Shown: one piece after another, positions 1 through 8,340 of the stretch
How positions within the stretch are numbered: the stretch's first letter is position 1
Layout: every line of letters begins with the position of its first letter
Translations under genes and position numbers: made by a program
Assembly (NCBI GenBank): GCA_036399175.1
Contig: DASWNP010000020.1
Location: 18,304-82,303, forward strand
Origin: DASWNP01 sp036399175
GTDB lineage: Bacteria; Acidobacteriota; Blastocatellia; Pyrinomonadales; Pyrinomonadaceae
Reading direction: 5' to 3'
Length of the DNA: 64,000 nucleotides
The notes under the pieces: generated by a model
The model's input: only the letters and a program-made list of their open reading frames with translations
Told to the model about the DNA's origin: nothing
Database searches by the model: none

Positions 1-278
1 ACGGGCGGGATGTAAAAAATATCGCCGGGCGCGAGCACAATCTCTGTGCCGTCGCTCATCGCCGCCACCGCGCGACCCGAAACGACCAGCCCGACATGCT
101 CCACCTCGCACAGCGCCGCGCCAGCCTGTGGCGCGACGTGCTCAGACCACCTCCAGCCCGGCTCATAGCTCGCGCGCCCGATAGTCTGGCCGCCGAGATG
201 CACTACCTCGAAACGCCCCTTCTCAAAGACGCGCGTTTCGTCTGGATTCTCAAACCGCTTCAGGATAACTTCCAACAT
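1..278 (-). CDS. Cupin-domain protein, C-terminus beyond the window
   Basis: The minus strand opens at ATG 278 and runs off the left edge, giving about 92 residues. The translation begins MLEVILKRFENPDETRVFEK and continues with GWRWSEHVAP, CEVEHVGLVVSGR and LAPGDIFYIPP. The alternation of short beta strands, a His in the WSEHV stretch, the E-x-H further on and the closing PGD-x-x-YIPP are typical of a small cupin barrel, where such residues bind metal. The substrate cannot be told. It is transcribed divergently from the sua5 gene. The end of the protein is not visible, so length and completeness are unknown. Confidence 0.7.
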   Translation of the reverse strand, partial: MLEVILKRFENPDETRVFEKGRFEVVHLGGQTIGRASYEPGWRWSEHVAPQAGAALCEVEHVGLVVSGRAVAAMSDGTEIVLAPGDIFYIPP

Positions 279-425
279 GCGAGTCTCCCAACTTCCGGTT
301 TGAACGGACGCGGAAGCGACGTGTGCGCCGGTCTCCGCGAGTGATTTCAAAATCTCGGATTTGAAATATGATGCTTTCGTGCCGGCAACCCTGTCGGCAC
401 AAGACCGGGCAGATATCTTAAAGCC

Positions 426-1070
426 ATGCTGATTCTTCCCGACAACGAAGAAGCCTACGAGCGCGCGGCGCAGGTGGTTGCCTCCGGCGGCATCCTCGCT
501 TTTCGCACAGACACATTCTACGGTCTCGGCGCAGACCCTTTCAACCGAAGCGCCCTCAAACATCTGTTCCAACTCAAGGGCAGAGACGAAGGAAAGCCGA
601 TACTCGTCATCATCAGCGACGCGCTCGTGGTAGAGCGTTTCTTCGCCGCGCGCACCGCCTTGTTTGAAACCGTCAGCGAGCGACACTGGCCGGGCGCTCT
701 GACGCTCGTCGGCGAAGCGCGCTCGGACGTTCCCGAAGAACTGACCGCCGGGACGAGAAGCATCGGCCTGCGCCTTCCCGACGACGAGCGCGTGCGCGCG
801 CTCGTGCGCGCCTGCGGCGGCGCGCTCACAGCGACGAGCGCCAATCTCTCGGGCAAGCCGCCCGCGCGAACCGCCGCCGATGTCGCGCGCTCATTCCCCG
901 AAGGTCTCGCCCTCATCCTCGACGCCGGAGCGACACTCATCGACCGCCCCTCCACCGTCCTCGACGTTCGCCGAGCCACCGCCCGCCTCATCCGCGAAGG
1001 CGTCGTCACAGCCCGGGAGCTACGAAGAACCCTGATAAGTCTGGAATTAAGTCTGGAGTCTGAAGTCTAG
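426..1070 (+). CDS. tsaC: L-threonylcarbamoyladenylate synthase (Sua5/YciO/YrdC family)
   Basis: This 214-residue protein makes threonylcarbamoyl-AMP from threonine, bicarbonate and ATP, the first step of tRNA t6A37 synthesis. Family marks are the early TDTFYGLGADP stretch, KGRDEGKPI with the K-x-R and K-P that bind nucleotide, SIGLRLPDD, TATSANLSG near residue 140 and STVLDV near 178. It is the short form without the C-terminal Sua5 domain. The second t6A gene, tsaB, is at 11.9 kb. The last ten residues (SLELSLESEV) are encoded by the left arm of a heptad hairpin, so the natural C-terminus has been extended or rewritten by that repeat. A small hairpin (GTGCCG/CGGCAC, 379-400) lies just upstream. 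Confidence 0.9.
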   Translation: MLILPDNEEAYERAAQVVASGGILAFRTDTFYGLGADPFNRSALKHLFQLKGRDEGKPILVIISDALVVERFFAARTALFETVSERHWPGALTLVGEARSDVPEELTAGTRSIGLRLPDDERVRALVRACGGALTATSANLSGKPPARTAADVARSFPEGLALILDAGATLIDRPSTVLDVRRATARLIREGVVTARELRRTLISLELSLESEV

Positions 1071-1147
1071 AGTCTGGAGTCAAAACCAAAACATCTCTTG
1101 TCTTTGGCTTCAGACTCCAGACTTTAGACTCCAGACTTTAGACTTCA
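1038..1147. repeat. Heptad hairpin 1 (word AGTCTGG)
   Basis: The left arm (1038-1081) repeats agtctgg/agtctga/agtctag with a period of 7, and the right arm (1109-1147) repeats the complement tcagact/ccagact/ttagact. Transcribed from either side this folds into a long imperfect stem. It lies between two convergent genes and could end transcription of both. It overlaps the last codons of sua5 and the stop codon of the binding protein on the other strand. Confidence 0.8.
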
Positions 1148-2836
1148 TTGAGTTACTGTCAGCTTGCGAATGAAGTCCCAGTCGCCGCTCGCGTCGATTT
1201 GGATATTGCCGACGTTTTTGCGTGCGACGACCATCGTGGCGGGATACCAGAGCGGAAGCATGGGGAGTTCGCGGCTGATGATGTCCTGCGCCTGCGCGTA
1301 GAGGGCTTTGGCTTTGTCGCGCTCGCGGTCGAGCGAAGTGCTGGCGGCTTCGTCGAGGATGCGGTCGAGATCTGGATTTTTGTAGCGGCTGCGATTACGA
1401 CCGGCGCGGGCTTCCGTGGGCACTTCTCTCGTATGGAAGAGGTCGCGCAGGAAGACGGGGTCTTGATTGCCGCCGACCCAGCGCGAGCTGGTCATCTGAA
1501 ACTGACCGTTGCGAAGCTGCGCAAGCAGAGAGACGGTCTCCATCGTCTCGATTTCGACGGGCACGCCGATTTGTTTGAGCGAATTCTGGATGACTTGCGC
1601 ATACTGCCGCGTGGCCGTGCTGGCCGAAGAGATTTTGAAGTTGATGGGTTTAGGGAAACGCATCTGCGGCCCGTCGCCGTCGGGGTCGCGGTAGCCCGCT
1701 TCGTCGAGAATCCGCTTGGCCTGTTCGAGGTCGAAGGCGTAGCGCTGGCCGGGCGCGAACGCCCACGACTCTTCGGGCAGGATGGAATGAGCGATGCGCG
1801 CCTGGTCGAGCTGCAAATCGCGCACGATGCTCTCGCGGTTGATGGCGTGAGCGATGGCCTGTCGGACGCGCACGTCCTTGAGGGGCTCGGTCTCGACGTT
1901 GAAGGCGAGATAGACGATGTTCGCGCCGGGGAATTTCTCGACCTTGAGGTTGGCGTCCTGCTCAAGAGCGCGGTAGGAATCGGGCGTCAGATTGGCGTAG
2001 CCGGGTGCGATGTTAACGCGCCCGCTACGCATCTCGGCCTGCAAGGTGTTGGCGTCGATGATGGCGCGTACGCGCAGCTTCTTGATTTGCGGAGCGCCGC
2101 CCCAGTAAGCTTCGTTCGCTTCCAAATCGACCATCTGCTGCGATTCGTCGTAGGCGACGAACTTGAAAGCGCCCGAGCCGACGGGGCTCGTCTTCTGCCG
2201 GTCGGCGCTGCCCTGCGGGATGATGGCGACGGGCACGAGGTTCGTCAAAAGTTGCAGCCAGGGCTTGCCGAGACGCACGACGAGCGTGCGCGGGTCGGGT
2301 GTGTCGATACCTGCGACGTAAGATTGTTTGCCCGCCGCGCCGCCCTCGAAGAAGGTCGCGGCCTTGCCGGAATCGGATGCGAGCAGGGTTTCGAGCGTAT
2401 ACTTAGCGTCGGCGGAAGTGAGCGGCTTGCCGTCGTGGAAGGTGACGCCGTCGCGCAGCGTGAAGGTGACTGAAAGGCCATCGGGCGTGGTCTGGATATT
2501 TTCGGCAAGCTCGCCGACGTACTCGAACTTCTCGTTCTTCCTCACCAGCGTATTGAACATCAACTGGCGCAGTCGCTCGCTCGAAGCGTCCGTGCCGCGC
2601 AGAGGGTCGAGCGTCTCAGGATTGGCGTCTAAGACGGCGACGAACGAATCGCTCTGGGTGCGACAGCCCGCGAAGAAAATCAGTGAGCAGAAAGCCGTGA
2701 GCAGTAAGCAGCAGAAGAAGAGGCTTCGATGAACTGCGCCGAAACTTCTCGAAGCCTGAGCTATCTCTAAATCGACGCCGGACGCACTCGAACTGCTGAC
2801 CGCTGATTGCTGATTGCTGACCGCTCCTGTCTTCAT
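1145..2836 (-). CDS. ABC transporter substrate-binding lipoprotein, family 5 (oligopeptide/dipeptide type)
   Basis: A 563-residue extracytoplasmic solute-binding protein of the SBP_bac_5 family, expected to present peptides or similar ligands to an ABC importer. The sequence shows the family start NPETLDPLRGTDA after a lipobox ending FFAGC at Cys58, the DGVTFHDGKPLTSADAKYT segment and the typical VRQAIAHAINRE helix. No permease or ATPase genes are adjacent. The start is fixed by the 4-bp ATGA overlap with the hexosaminidase gene, so the two are translationally coupled. The first 57 residues are odd: a polar stretch (AVSNQQSAVSS) and the hydrophobic core (FFCCLLLTAFCSLIFF) are encoded by the two arms of heptad hairpin 2. 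Signal-peptide function is likely from the lipobox but unusual in origin. Confidence 0.88.
   Translation of the reverse strand: MKTGAVSNQQSAVSSSSASGVDLEIAQASRSFGAVHRSLFFCCLLLTAFCSLIFFAGCRTQSDSFVAVLDANPETLDPLRGTDASSERLRQLMFNTLVRKNEKFEYVGELAENIQTTPDGLSVTFTLRDGVTFHDGKPLTSADAKYTLETLLASDSGKAATFFEGGAAGKQSYVAGIDTPDPRTLVVRLGKPWLQLLTNLVPVAIIPQGSADRQKTSPVGSGAFKFVAYDESQQMVDLEANEAYWGGAPQIKKLRVRAIIDANTLQAEMRSGRVNIAPGYANLTPDSYRALEQDANLKVEKFPGANIVYLAFNVETEPLKDVRVRQAIAHAINRESIVRDLQLDQARIAHSILPEESWAFAPGQRYAFDLEQAKRILDEAGYRDPDGDGPQMRFPKPINFKISSASTATRQYAQVIQNSLKQIGVPVEIETMETVSLLAQLRNGQFQMTSSRWVGGNQDPVFLRDLFHTREVPTEARAGRNRSRYKNPDLDRILDEAASTSLDRERDKAKALYAQAQDIISRELPMLPLWYPATMVVARKNVGNIQIDASGDWDFIRKLTVTQ
2681..2825. 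repeat. Heptad hairpin 2 (word AGCAATC), inside a coding region
   Basis: On the minus strand, 2825-2792 repeats agcaatc/agcggtc/agcagtt, and 2720-2681 carries the roughly complementary words tgctgct/tactgctc/tctgctcac. The period is 7. The whole structure sits inside the first 55 codons of the binding-protein gene and encodes its signal region. Confidence 0.7.
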
Positions 2837-3978
2837 AATTTGTCTCCGTAAGTGTAGTTGAGCTTTCGGTTGAGCGCGGCCACTTCATCGGAGAGATGCC
2901 TGAAGCGGGCAACGTCGAAAGGGAGAGGCGTTTGAGTGAGCGCCTTGTAGTCGCCGATGCGACGAAGCGAGGCGTCGATTCGCTCCTCGGAGAGTTCGCC
3001 GTTTCGGGCTGCGCGCAGCAGCGCTTCGTAGCCGCGCCGAATCAGGTCGGGGCGGGCGCAGATGAGCAGCATGTCTTCGCCCGCCTGAACGGCGCGAAGC
3101 ACCGCGTCTTCAATCTCGCAATGTTTGGCGATAGCTCCCATCTCCAGGTCGTCCGTTAAGACGAGGCCGCCGAAGCCGAGTTCTTCTCGCAAGAGCCGCG
3201 TCACAATCTCGTGATTGATGGAGGCGGGGACGAGGCGGCCTCCCGCCGTGCCTCGATGAATGTCTATGTTCGGGAAGCCGCCGTGACTGACCATCACGGC
3301 GCGCACCATGTTGTCTTCGCGCTGAAAAAGCTCGATGTAGGGCGCGAGGTCTTGGGCGATGAGGTCGTCGTGCGAAAGCTCGATGACGGCCATCTCCTCG
3401 TGCGTATCGACCTCGCCCGCGCCGATGCCGGGAAAATGCTTGGCGCACCCCAGAAGCCCCGTGCCCTGCAAGCCGCGCAGGTAGACCATCGTATAGCCGA
3501 GGACTTCGCCGGGCGAGCGGCCGAACGAGCGCGAATAGAGACCGTTGGAGAGCAGATCGCGGTCGTCGGTCATAATCGAGAGGACGGGCGCGAAGTTCAT
3601 GTTGAAGCCGAGCAGCCGGAGTATCTCGCCCGTGATGCGGCCGAGGGCGCGCGCGGCGGCGAGGTCGCCGTGCTGTCGAATCTTGCGCGCGGCGGGCATC
3701 GGCGTGCAGATTTTCCGCAGTCGGTCAACGAGTCCGCCCTCCTGGTCGATGCCGAAGAGCGGCTCGACGGGAAGCGCCTCGCGCACGCCGTCGAGCAGCC
3801 CGCGCAACTGCTCAGGCGCGGCGACGTTGCGCCCGAAGATGATGATACCGCCGGGATTCACCTGCTCGACGAGCGAGCGCGCCTCCGAGTCAAACTCCGT
3901 GCCCGGCAATCCGATGTAGAGAAGCTGTCCGATTTTCTGTTCGAGCGGAAGCGACAAAAGATTTTCGGAATGGGTCAT
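2833..3978 (-). CDS. nagZ: Glycoside hydrolase family 3 beta-N-acetylhexosaminidase (NagZ-like)
   Basis: A 381-residue GH3 enzyme expected to release N-acetylglucosamine from muropeptides during cell-wall recycling. Seen in order: EQKIGQLLYIGLPG at the start, NPGGIIIFGRN, GIDQEGGLVDRL, the KHFPG loop followed by VDTH (Asp and His of the acid/base pair, near residues 195-197) and TDDLEMGAI with the nucleophile Asp near residue 277. The usual KHFPGHGD reads KHFPGIGAGEVDTH. No signal peptide is present, which fits a cytoplasmic recycling enzyme. It is first in a two-gene operon with the oligopeptide-binding lipoprotein downstream, so a role in handling cell-wall peptides and sugars together is a reasonable inference. 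Confidence 0.88.
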   Translation of the reverse strand: MTHSENLLSLPLEQKIGQLLYIGLPGTEFDSEARSLVEQVNPGGIIIFGRNVAAPEQLRGLLDGVREALPVEPLFGIDQEGGLVDRLRKICTPMPAARKIRQHGDLAAARALGRITGEILRLLGFNMNFAPVLSIMTDDRDLLSNGLYSRSFGRSPGEVLGYTMVYLRGLQGTGLLGCAKHFPGIGAGEVDTHEEMAVIELSHDDLIAQDLAPYIELFQREDNMVRAVMVSHGGFPNIDIHRGTAGGRLVPASINHEIVTRLLREELGFGGLVLTDDLEMGAIAKHCEIEDAVLRAVQAGEDMLLICARPDLIRRGYEALLRAARNGELSEERIDASLRRIGDYKALTQTPLPFDVARFRHLSDEVAALNRKLNYTYGDKL

Positions 3979-4040
3979 GTAAAGATGTGAACCGTTTGAT
4001 GCCAGCGTTAAAAACGAGTACGGCTAGAAAACCAATTCAA

Positions 4041-4165
4041 ACAGGGATGGACAGGATAGACAGGATAAAGGCACAGAACAGAAGTGATAAATCAAATCAG
4101 AATTAGCTTCCGCTTCCTTTGCCTTTCTTTCATCCTGCCTATCCTGCCCATCCTTGTTAATTTCT
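4041..4165. repeat. Word-repeat hairpin 3 (word ACAGGATAG, period 9)
   Basis: The left arm (4041-4073) reads acagggatgg/acaggatag/acaggataa then aaggca. The right arm (4118-4165) is the complement: tgcctttctttcatcc, tgcctatcc, tgcccatcc, ttgttaat. It lies between the hexosaminidase start and the mutS stop, so in mutS transcripts it could act as a terminator-like stem. It differs from the other copies in having a 9-nt period. Confidence 0.75.
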
Positions 4166-4178
4166 CCGCTTCATCTGC

Positions 4179-7025
4179 TCAGACGATGCGTTTGCGAACG
4201 TTGACGAGGAGTTGCCGCGCTTCTTCTGCTGAGAGGGTTTCTACATCAACGCTGCGAAGCTCGTCAAGCAGACTTTGATTGACGGCATCGAAGAGCGTCG
4301 CCTCGGCGGCCAGAGCGCGGCTTCGCGCCCGACCCGCCGCGCGCCTGAGAGCCTGATTGCCGTTCTCATCTTCTAAAGCGCGCGGCTCGTGCAGCGCGGC
4401 GGTCGTCGCCGTCGCCGCTTGCGCGCTCAAAGCCTTCGAGGCCGCGCCCACTCCTTCGGCGAAGACATCCAGCTCGTAACGCTCAAGCCGCGCCAGAACA
4501 TCGCGCGCGCGCGCCAGCACCGTCCGGGGCAGACCCGCCAGCCGCGCCACCTCGATACCGTAAGATTTCGACGCACGTCCGCGCTCAAGACGATAGAGGA
4601 AGATAACTTCGCCTTCGCGCTCGGCGACGCGTATCTGGTAGTTCTGCGCTCCGGCGAGACGCTCGGCCAGCTCGGTCAATTCGTGATAGTGAGTGGCGAA
4701 GAGAGTCTTGGCGGCGTGCTCGGGCGAATCGTGCAGGTGTTCGGCGACAGCCCATGCGATGGAGAGGCCGTCAAAGGTGGCCGTGCCGCGACCGATTTCG
4801 TCGAGCAGCACGAGCGAGCGCGGAGTCGCCCCGTGCAGGATGGAGGCCATCTCGGTCATCTCGACCATGAAGGTCGAACGCCCTCCGGCGAGGTCGTCGG
4901 TCGCGCCGATGCGCGTCCAGATGCGGTCGAGGATAGGCAGACGCGCGCTCTCGGCGGGCACGAACGAGCCCATCTGCGCGAGCAGGCAGATGAGCGCCGC
5001 CTGCCGGAGGATGGTCGATTTGCCGCCCATGTTGGGGCCGGTGATGATGAGCAGACGGTCGGTCGAATTGTTCATGGAGAGGTCGTTCGGGATGAACGGC
5101 GCTTCGCTGAAGGCTTCGATGACGGGATGACGACCGGCGGTAATCTCAATCTCGTCGCCGTCGTGAAGCTCTGGGCGGACGTAGCGGCGACGAACGGCGG
5201 TCTGCGCGAGCGCGGCCAAAACGTCGAGCGTCGAGAGCGCGCGAGCCGTCGATTGAAGCCGACGCGTCTCGGCTGCGACAAGGGCTCGCACCTCGTTAAA
5301 AAGCGTCGTCTCAAGCTCAAGGATGCGCCCCTCAGCGCCGAGTACGCGCTGCTCCCAGCTTTTCAGCTCGGGCGTGGTGAAGCGCTCGGCGTTGGCGAGC
5401 GTCTGCCTCCGCTCGTAGTCTGCGGGCACGCGCGCGGCGCTCGCCTTCGAGACCTCCATGAAATAACCGAAGACGTTGTTATAGCGCACGCGCAGAGTCG
5501 AGATGCCGGAGCGCGAACGCTCACGCGCTTCAATCGCGGCGATGGTCTGCTTGCCGTCGCGCAAGACCGAGCGAAGCTCGTCCAGCTCCGAAGAGTAGCC
5601 GTCGCGGATGACGCCGCCGTCGGCAAATTGGATAGGCGGCTCGTCGCTGATGGCACGCGCGAGCAGCTCGACAACATCCGGCATCGCGTCTGCATTTTCG
5701 CGCAGCACTTGCAGCAAAGACGAGCGAGAGTCCGATAACGTCTCTTGAATGGAAGGTACTTGTTCGAGCGAGCGGCGGAGGGCGGCGAGGTCGCGCGCGC
5801 CCGCCGTGCCCATGTTGATGCGGCCGGTGAGGCGTTCGAGGTCGGCTACTTCGCGCAGCGCCGCCTGCAAGCGGTCGCGCTTCATCTGAGAGCCGAAGAG
5901 GTCTTCGATTGCCGCCAGCCGCGCTTCAATCTCGCCGCGACGAACCGAGGGGCGCAGCATCCACGCGCGCAGGAGTCGCGCGCCCATCCCCGTCGCGGTC
6001 GTGTCGATGACGCCGAGCAGAGAGTGTGCGCGCCCCGCGTTGTTTTGCGCTTCGGTCAGCTCCAGATTACGAACCGTCACGGCGTCGAGCACGAGATGGT
6101 CTTGCGCCTCGAAATAGCTGATGCCTGTGACGTGCGCGGCGCTCTCGCGCTGCGTCTCGCGCGCGTAGCGCAGGCACGCGCCCGCCGCGCTGACGGCCTC
6201 CGTCTTCTCCCCCAGCCCGAAGCCTTCTAAGGTGCGGACGCGAAACTGTTCGAGCAGAAGCGACGCGCAGGCCAGCGGCTCCCAGAGCCAATCGTCGAGC
6301 GGAGAGAGAGCGATTGAGCCTGCGCCCGACGCCGACGCTGCGTGCTCGGCGGGCATGATGCGCGCGATTGGCTGAGAACTGCTCGTGCTCTCCTTCGCGC
6401 TCTCCGTGCCTCCCGCTTCCGCTCGCGGCACGCTTCGCGGCGACTGCCCCGCGTAAGCTTCTCTGACAAGCTGCGCGAGCGATTCGGGGAAGAGCAACTC
6501 GCGCGGAGCATAGGATTCGATGTCGGCGCGGATGCGCGTCCATGCGTCTGCGCCGCTCGCTTCGGTGGCGCGAAACTCTCCGGTCGAAAGGTCTAGGAAG
6601 GCTGCGCCGAAGCTTTCGCCCGCGCCGCACACGGCCGCCAAGTAGAGGCTCTCTCCGGCTTCGACGAGCTGCGGGTCAATCGCCGTGCCCGGCGTAATGA
6701 CGCGAACCACCTCGCGCCTAACGAGCTTCTTCGTCTTCGTAGGGTCTTCGGTCTGCTCGCAGATGGCGACGCGGAAGCCTTTGCGTATGAGGCGCGCGAT
6801 GTAGCCGGAGACGGAATGATGCGGCACGCCGCACATCGGGATGGCCGCGCCGCGCTCCTTGTGCCTGGCCGTCAGGGTAATCTCAAGCTCGCGCGCGCCC
6901 GTGACGGCATCGTCGTAGAAAAGCTCGTAGAAGTCGCCAAGACGAAAAAAGAGAAGCGTGCCCGGATACTGCCGCTTCATCTCGTGATACTGGCGCAGCA
7001 TGGGTGTGAGAGTATTAGTGGTCAT
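4179..7025 (-). CDS. mutS: DNA mismatch repair protein MutS
   Basis: Recognises mismatches and starts repair with MutL. From the ATG at 7025 it is about 948 residues, on the long side for MutS1. The N-terminal mismatch-binding domain shows LFFRLGDFYELFYDDA, which contains the Phe-x-Glu pair that contacts the mismatch. The C-terminal ATPase shows GPNMGGKST (Walker A), TDDLAGGRSTFMVEM and LLDEIGRGTATFDG (Walker B). A low-complexity insert rich in Ser, Ala and Glu sits near residue 220 between the connector and core domains. A longer reading from 7052 adds nine residues (MRSRQKPFD) and is less likely. No mutL is in the window. Heptad hairpin 3 follows the stop codon. Confidence 0.95.
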   Translation of the reverse strand: MTTNTLTPMLRQYHEMKRQYPGTLLFFRLGDFYELFYDDAVTGARELEITLTARHKERGAAIPMCGVPHHSVSGYIARLIRKGFRVAICEQTEDPTKTKKLVRREVVRVITPGTAIDPQLVEAGESLYLAAVCGAGESFGAAFLDLSTGEFRATEASGADAWTRIRADIESYAPRELLFPESLAQLVREAYAGQSPRSVPRAEAGGTESAKESTSSSQPIARIMPAEHAASASGAGSIALSPLDDWLWEPLACASLLLEQFRVRTLEGFGLGEKTEAVSAAGACLRYARETQRESAAHVTGISYFEAQDHLVLDAVTVRNLELTEAQNNAGRAHSLLGVIDTTATGMGARLLRAWMLRPSVRRGEIEARLAAIEDLFGSQMKRDRLQAALREVADLERLTGRINMGTAGARDLAALRRSLEQVPSIQETLSDSRSSLLQVLRENADAMPDVVELLARAISDEPPIQFADGGVIRDGYSSELDELRSVLRDGKQTIAAIEARERSRSGISTLRVRYNNVFGYFMEVSKASAARVPADYERRQTLANAERFTTPELKSWEQRVLGAEGRILELETTLFNEVRALVAAETRRLQSTARALSTLDVLAALAQTAVRRRYVRPELHDGDEIEITAGRHPVIEAFSEAPFIPNDLSMNNSTDRLLIITGPNMGGKSTILRQAALICLLAQMGSFVPAESARLPILDRIWTRIGATDDLAGGRSTFMVEMTEMASILHGATPRSLVLLDEIGRGTATFDGLSIAWAVAEHLHDSPEHAAKTLFATHYHELTELAERLAGAQNYQIRVAEREGEVIFLYRLERGRASKSYGIEVARLAGLPRTVLARARDVLARLERYELDVFAEGVGAASKALSAQAATATTAALHEPRALEDENGNQALRRAAGRARSRALAAEATLFDAVNQSLLDELRSVDVETLSAEEARQLLVNVRKRIV

Positions 7026-7084
7026 ATCGAACGGTTTCTGACGCGATCTCACCGAGACGGCAGGTATGAGGAAGCATAACCCCT

Positions 7085-7150
7085 GAGCCGGGCGTGAGGC
7101 AAACGGTCGGCTCTGAATTAAGGCCGGGCGTCAGACCCCCGGCCTCTTTT
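7085..7150. terminator. Hairpins with T-run between mutS and the 7.2-kb gene
   Basis: GGCCGGG (7122-7128) pairs with CCCGGCC (7138-7144) and is followed by TCTTTT on the plus strand. A second stem, GAGCCG/CGGCTC, spans 7085-7112. Both flanking genes are on the minus strand, so the stem lies downstream of the 7185-7589 gene and upstream of mutS. On that strand it is followed by TTAATT, a weak tail. Confidence 0.5.
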
Positions 7151-7184
7151 GCTATTGCGGCGGAGTTGGGAGATGAGAATTTTT

Positions 7185-7589
7185 CTACTCGAACAGGTTC
7201 TTGGTTTGATCGTTAAACCACTTGTCGGCGGTGTCTCTGGGGTTTCTGAGCATCCTCCATGCGTCTCCGACGCTGTTCACTATTTTGCTGTAGTCGGACA
7301 TATTTTCGACGCAGAGATAGGTGACAGTGGCGTTGGCCGAAGTCGGGTAAGGGACGATATAGTGCCGTCCTTCTCTATCGACTTTGTGGACGAAAGTTGC
7401 GCTCGGTTGACTGGAAAAGGCGAAGGTGGAGCCGACTGGAACTTTCTCGATAATGTCGGCGGAGACATAGCTGATGAACCTGCGCGCATCCTCTGCATGG
7501 CTATCAGTGAAGGCACTTCCGACGAACATCCGCACCGCCGCAAAACCGCTGTTGACGATAATGGTTTCTTCTTGATCAAGGTTCGGCAT
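7185..7589 (-). CDS. Hypothetical protein, about 134 residues
   Basis: No family is recognised. The start MPNLDQEETIIVNSGF at 7589 is preferred because GGGGAAA lies just upstream; a longer reading starts at 7631. The composition is that of a soluble, mixed alpha/beta protein: SGFAAVRMFVGSAFTDSH, FISYVSADIIEKVPVG, and near the end MLRNPRDTADKWFNDQTKNLF. No signal peptide or membrane span is visible. Two other frames over this interval are also open, but this one has the more ordinary amino-acid use and a ribosome-binding site. Coding status is moderately certain, function unknown. Confidence 0.5.
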   Translation of the reverse strand: MPNLDQEETIIVNSGFAAVRMFVGSAFTDSHAEDARRFISYVSADIIEKVPVGSTFAFSSQPSATFVHKVDREGRHYIVPYPTSANATVTYLCVENMSDYSKIVNSVGDAWRMLRNPRDTADKWFNDQTKNLFE

Positions 7590-7796
7590 AAAGTTTCCCC
7601 TGGCTGGAAGAGGTCTGGAAAAGCGGCACATTATTCGTTGCTGGCGGCGGGCGTGTCAACTGAAGTCGAAGGAAACTCAGGGGTGCTTGCGCCGCTATTT
7701 GACCGTTCCGAAAGGTGAGCAGCGCTACGGCTTGTTTGTGAGAGGGCGTGAAACTATTATTGGGGCGGGCACGGCCTGACATCAAGGGGAACTGAT

Positions 7797-8231
7797 ATGA
7801 CTCTTCAGCTACAAATCATCACGCTCTTCCTGCTCGCCATCCCCATCGCGTGCATCGCCTGGACGGTGACGCACGAGGAGGTCTTCCGTGAGCCGAGGGA
7901 GTACTGCGTCGCACAGAGCAAGAACTGCCGTCGCTGGTATCAACGCAAATTCTTCTACCTGTTCACCTGCGAATACTGCTTCAGCCATTACGTGACCGCC
8001 TTCTTTCTCGTCATCACAAACTATAAGCTGCTCTTCGACGACTGGCGCGGCTATCTCGTCGGCGGCTTCGCGCTCGTCTGGGTGGCAAACCAGTACATGA
8101 GCCTCTACAACCGTCTGCGGCTCGACATCAAGAGCGAGCGCATCACGTCGGAGATAAAGGAGAGCGTCAAGGAGAGCGTGGTGAACGGTCGTGATGAAGA
8201 GTTGAAGCGACACGTCGCGGGCAGGATTTGA
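7797..8231 (+). CDS. Small integral membrane protein, function unknown
   Basis: A 144-residue protein with a start just after GGGGAACTGAT. It opens with a hydrophobic segment (residues 3-22, LQLQIITLFLLAIPIACIAW), followed by a charged stretch containing EVFREPREYC and CRRWYQRKFFYLFTCEYCFSHY, whose C-x-x-C could bind a metal. Two more spans follow near residues 63-75 and 84-98. The C-terminal 40 residues are charged and probably helical (ERITSEIKESVKESVV). The CEYCFSHY pattern resembles DUF1360-type small membrane proteins, but that link is weak. Confidence 0.6.
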   Translation: MTLQLQIITLFLLAIPIACIAWTVTHEEVFREPREYCVAQSKNCRRWYQRKFFYLFTCEYCFSHYVTAFFLVITNYKLLFDDWRGYLVGGFALVWVANQYMSLYNRLRLDIKSERITSEIKESVKESVVNGRDEELKRHVAGRI

Positions 8232-8340
8232 ATGTGCGCGCGTCGAATCTCGACGTGTCAGTTAAAAAAACCGGCGGTCTAATGAAAGCCTGGTTGCTCG
8301 ACGAATGCCCGACTTGAAGTAGTAAGGCTTAGCGCCCGGG

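Noticed and set aside
1148..2473. 441-residue open frame on the plus strand
   Set aside because: Antisense shadow of the peptide-binding protein gene; composition is unnatural and no ribosome-binding site is present.
4389..5738. 449-residue open frame on the plus strand
   Set aside because: Antisense shadow of mutS.
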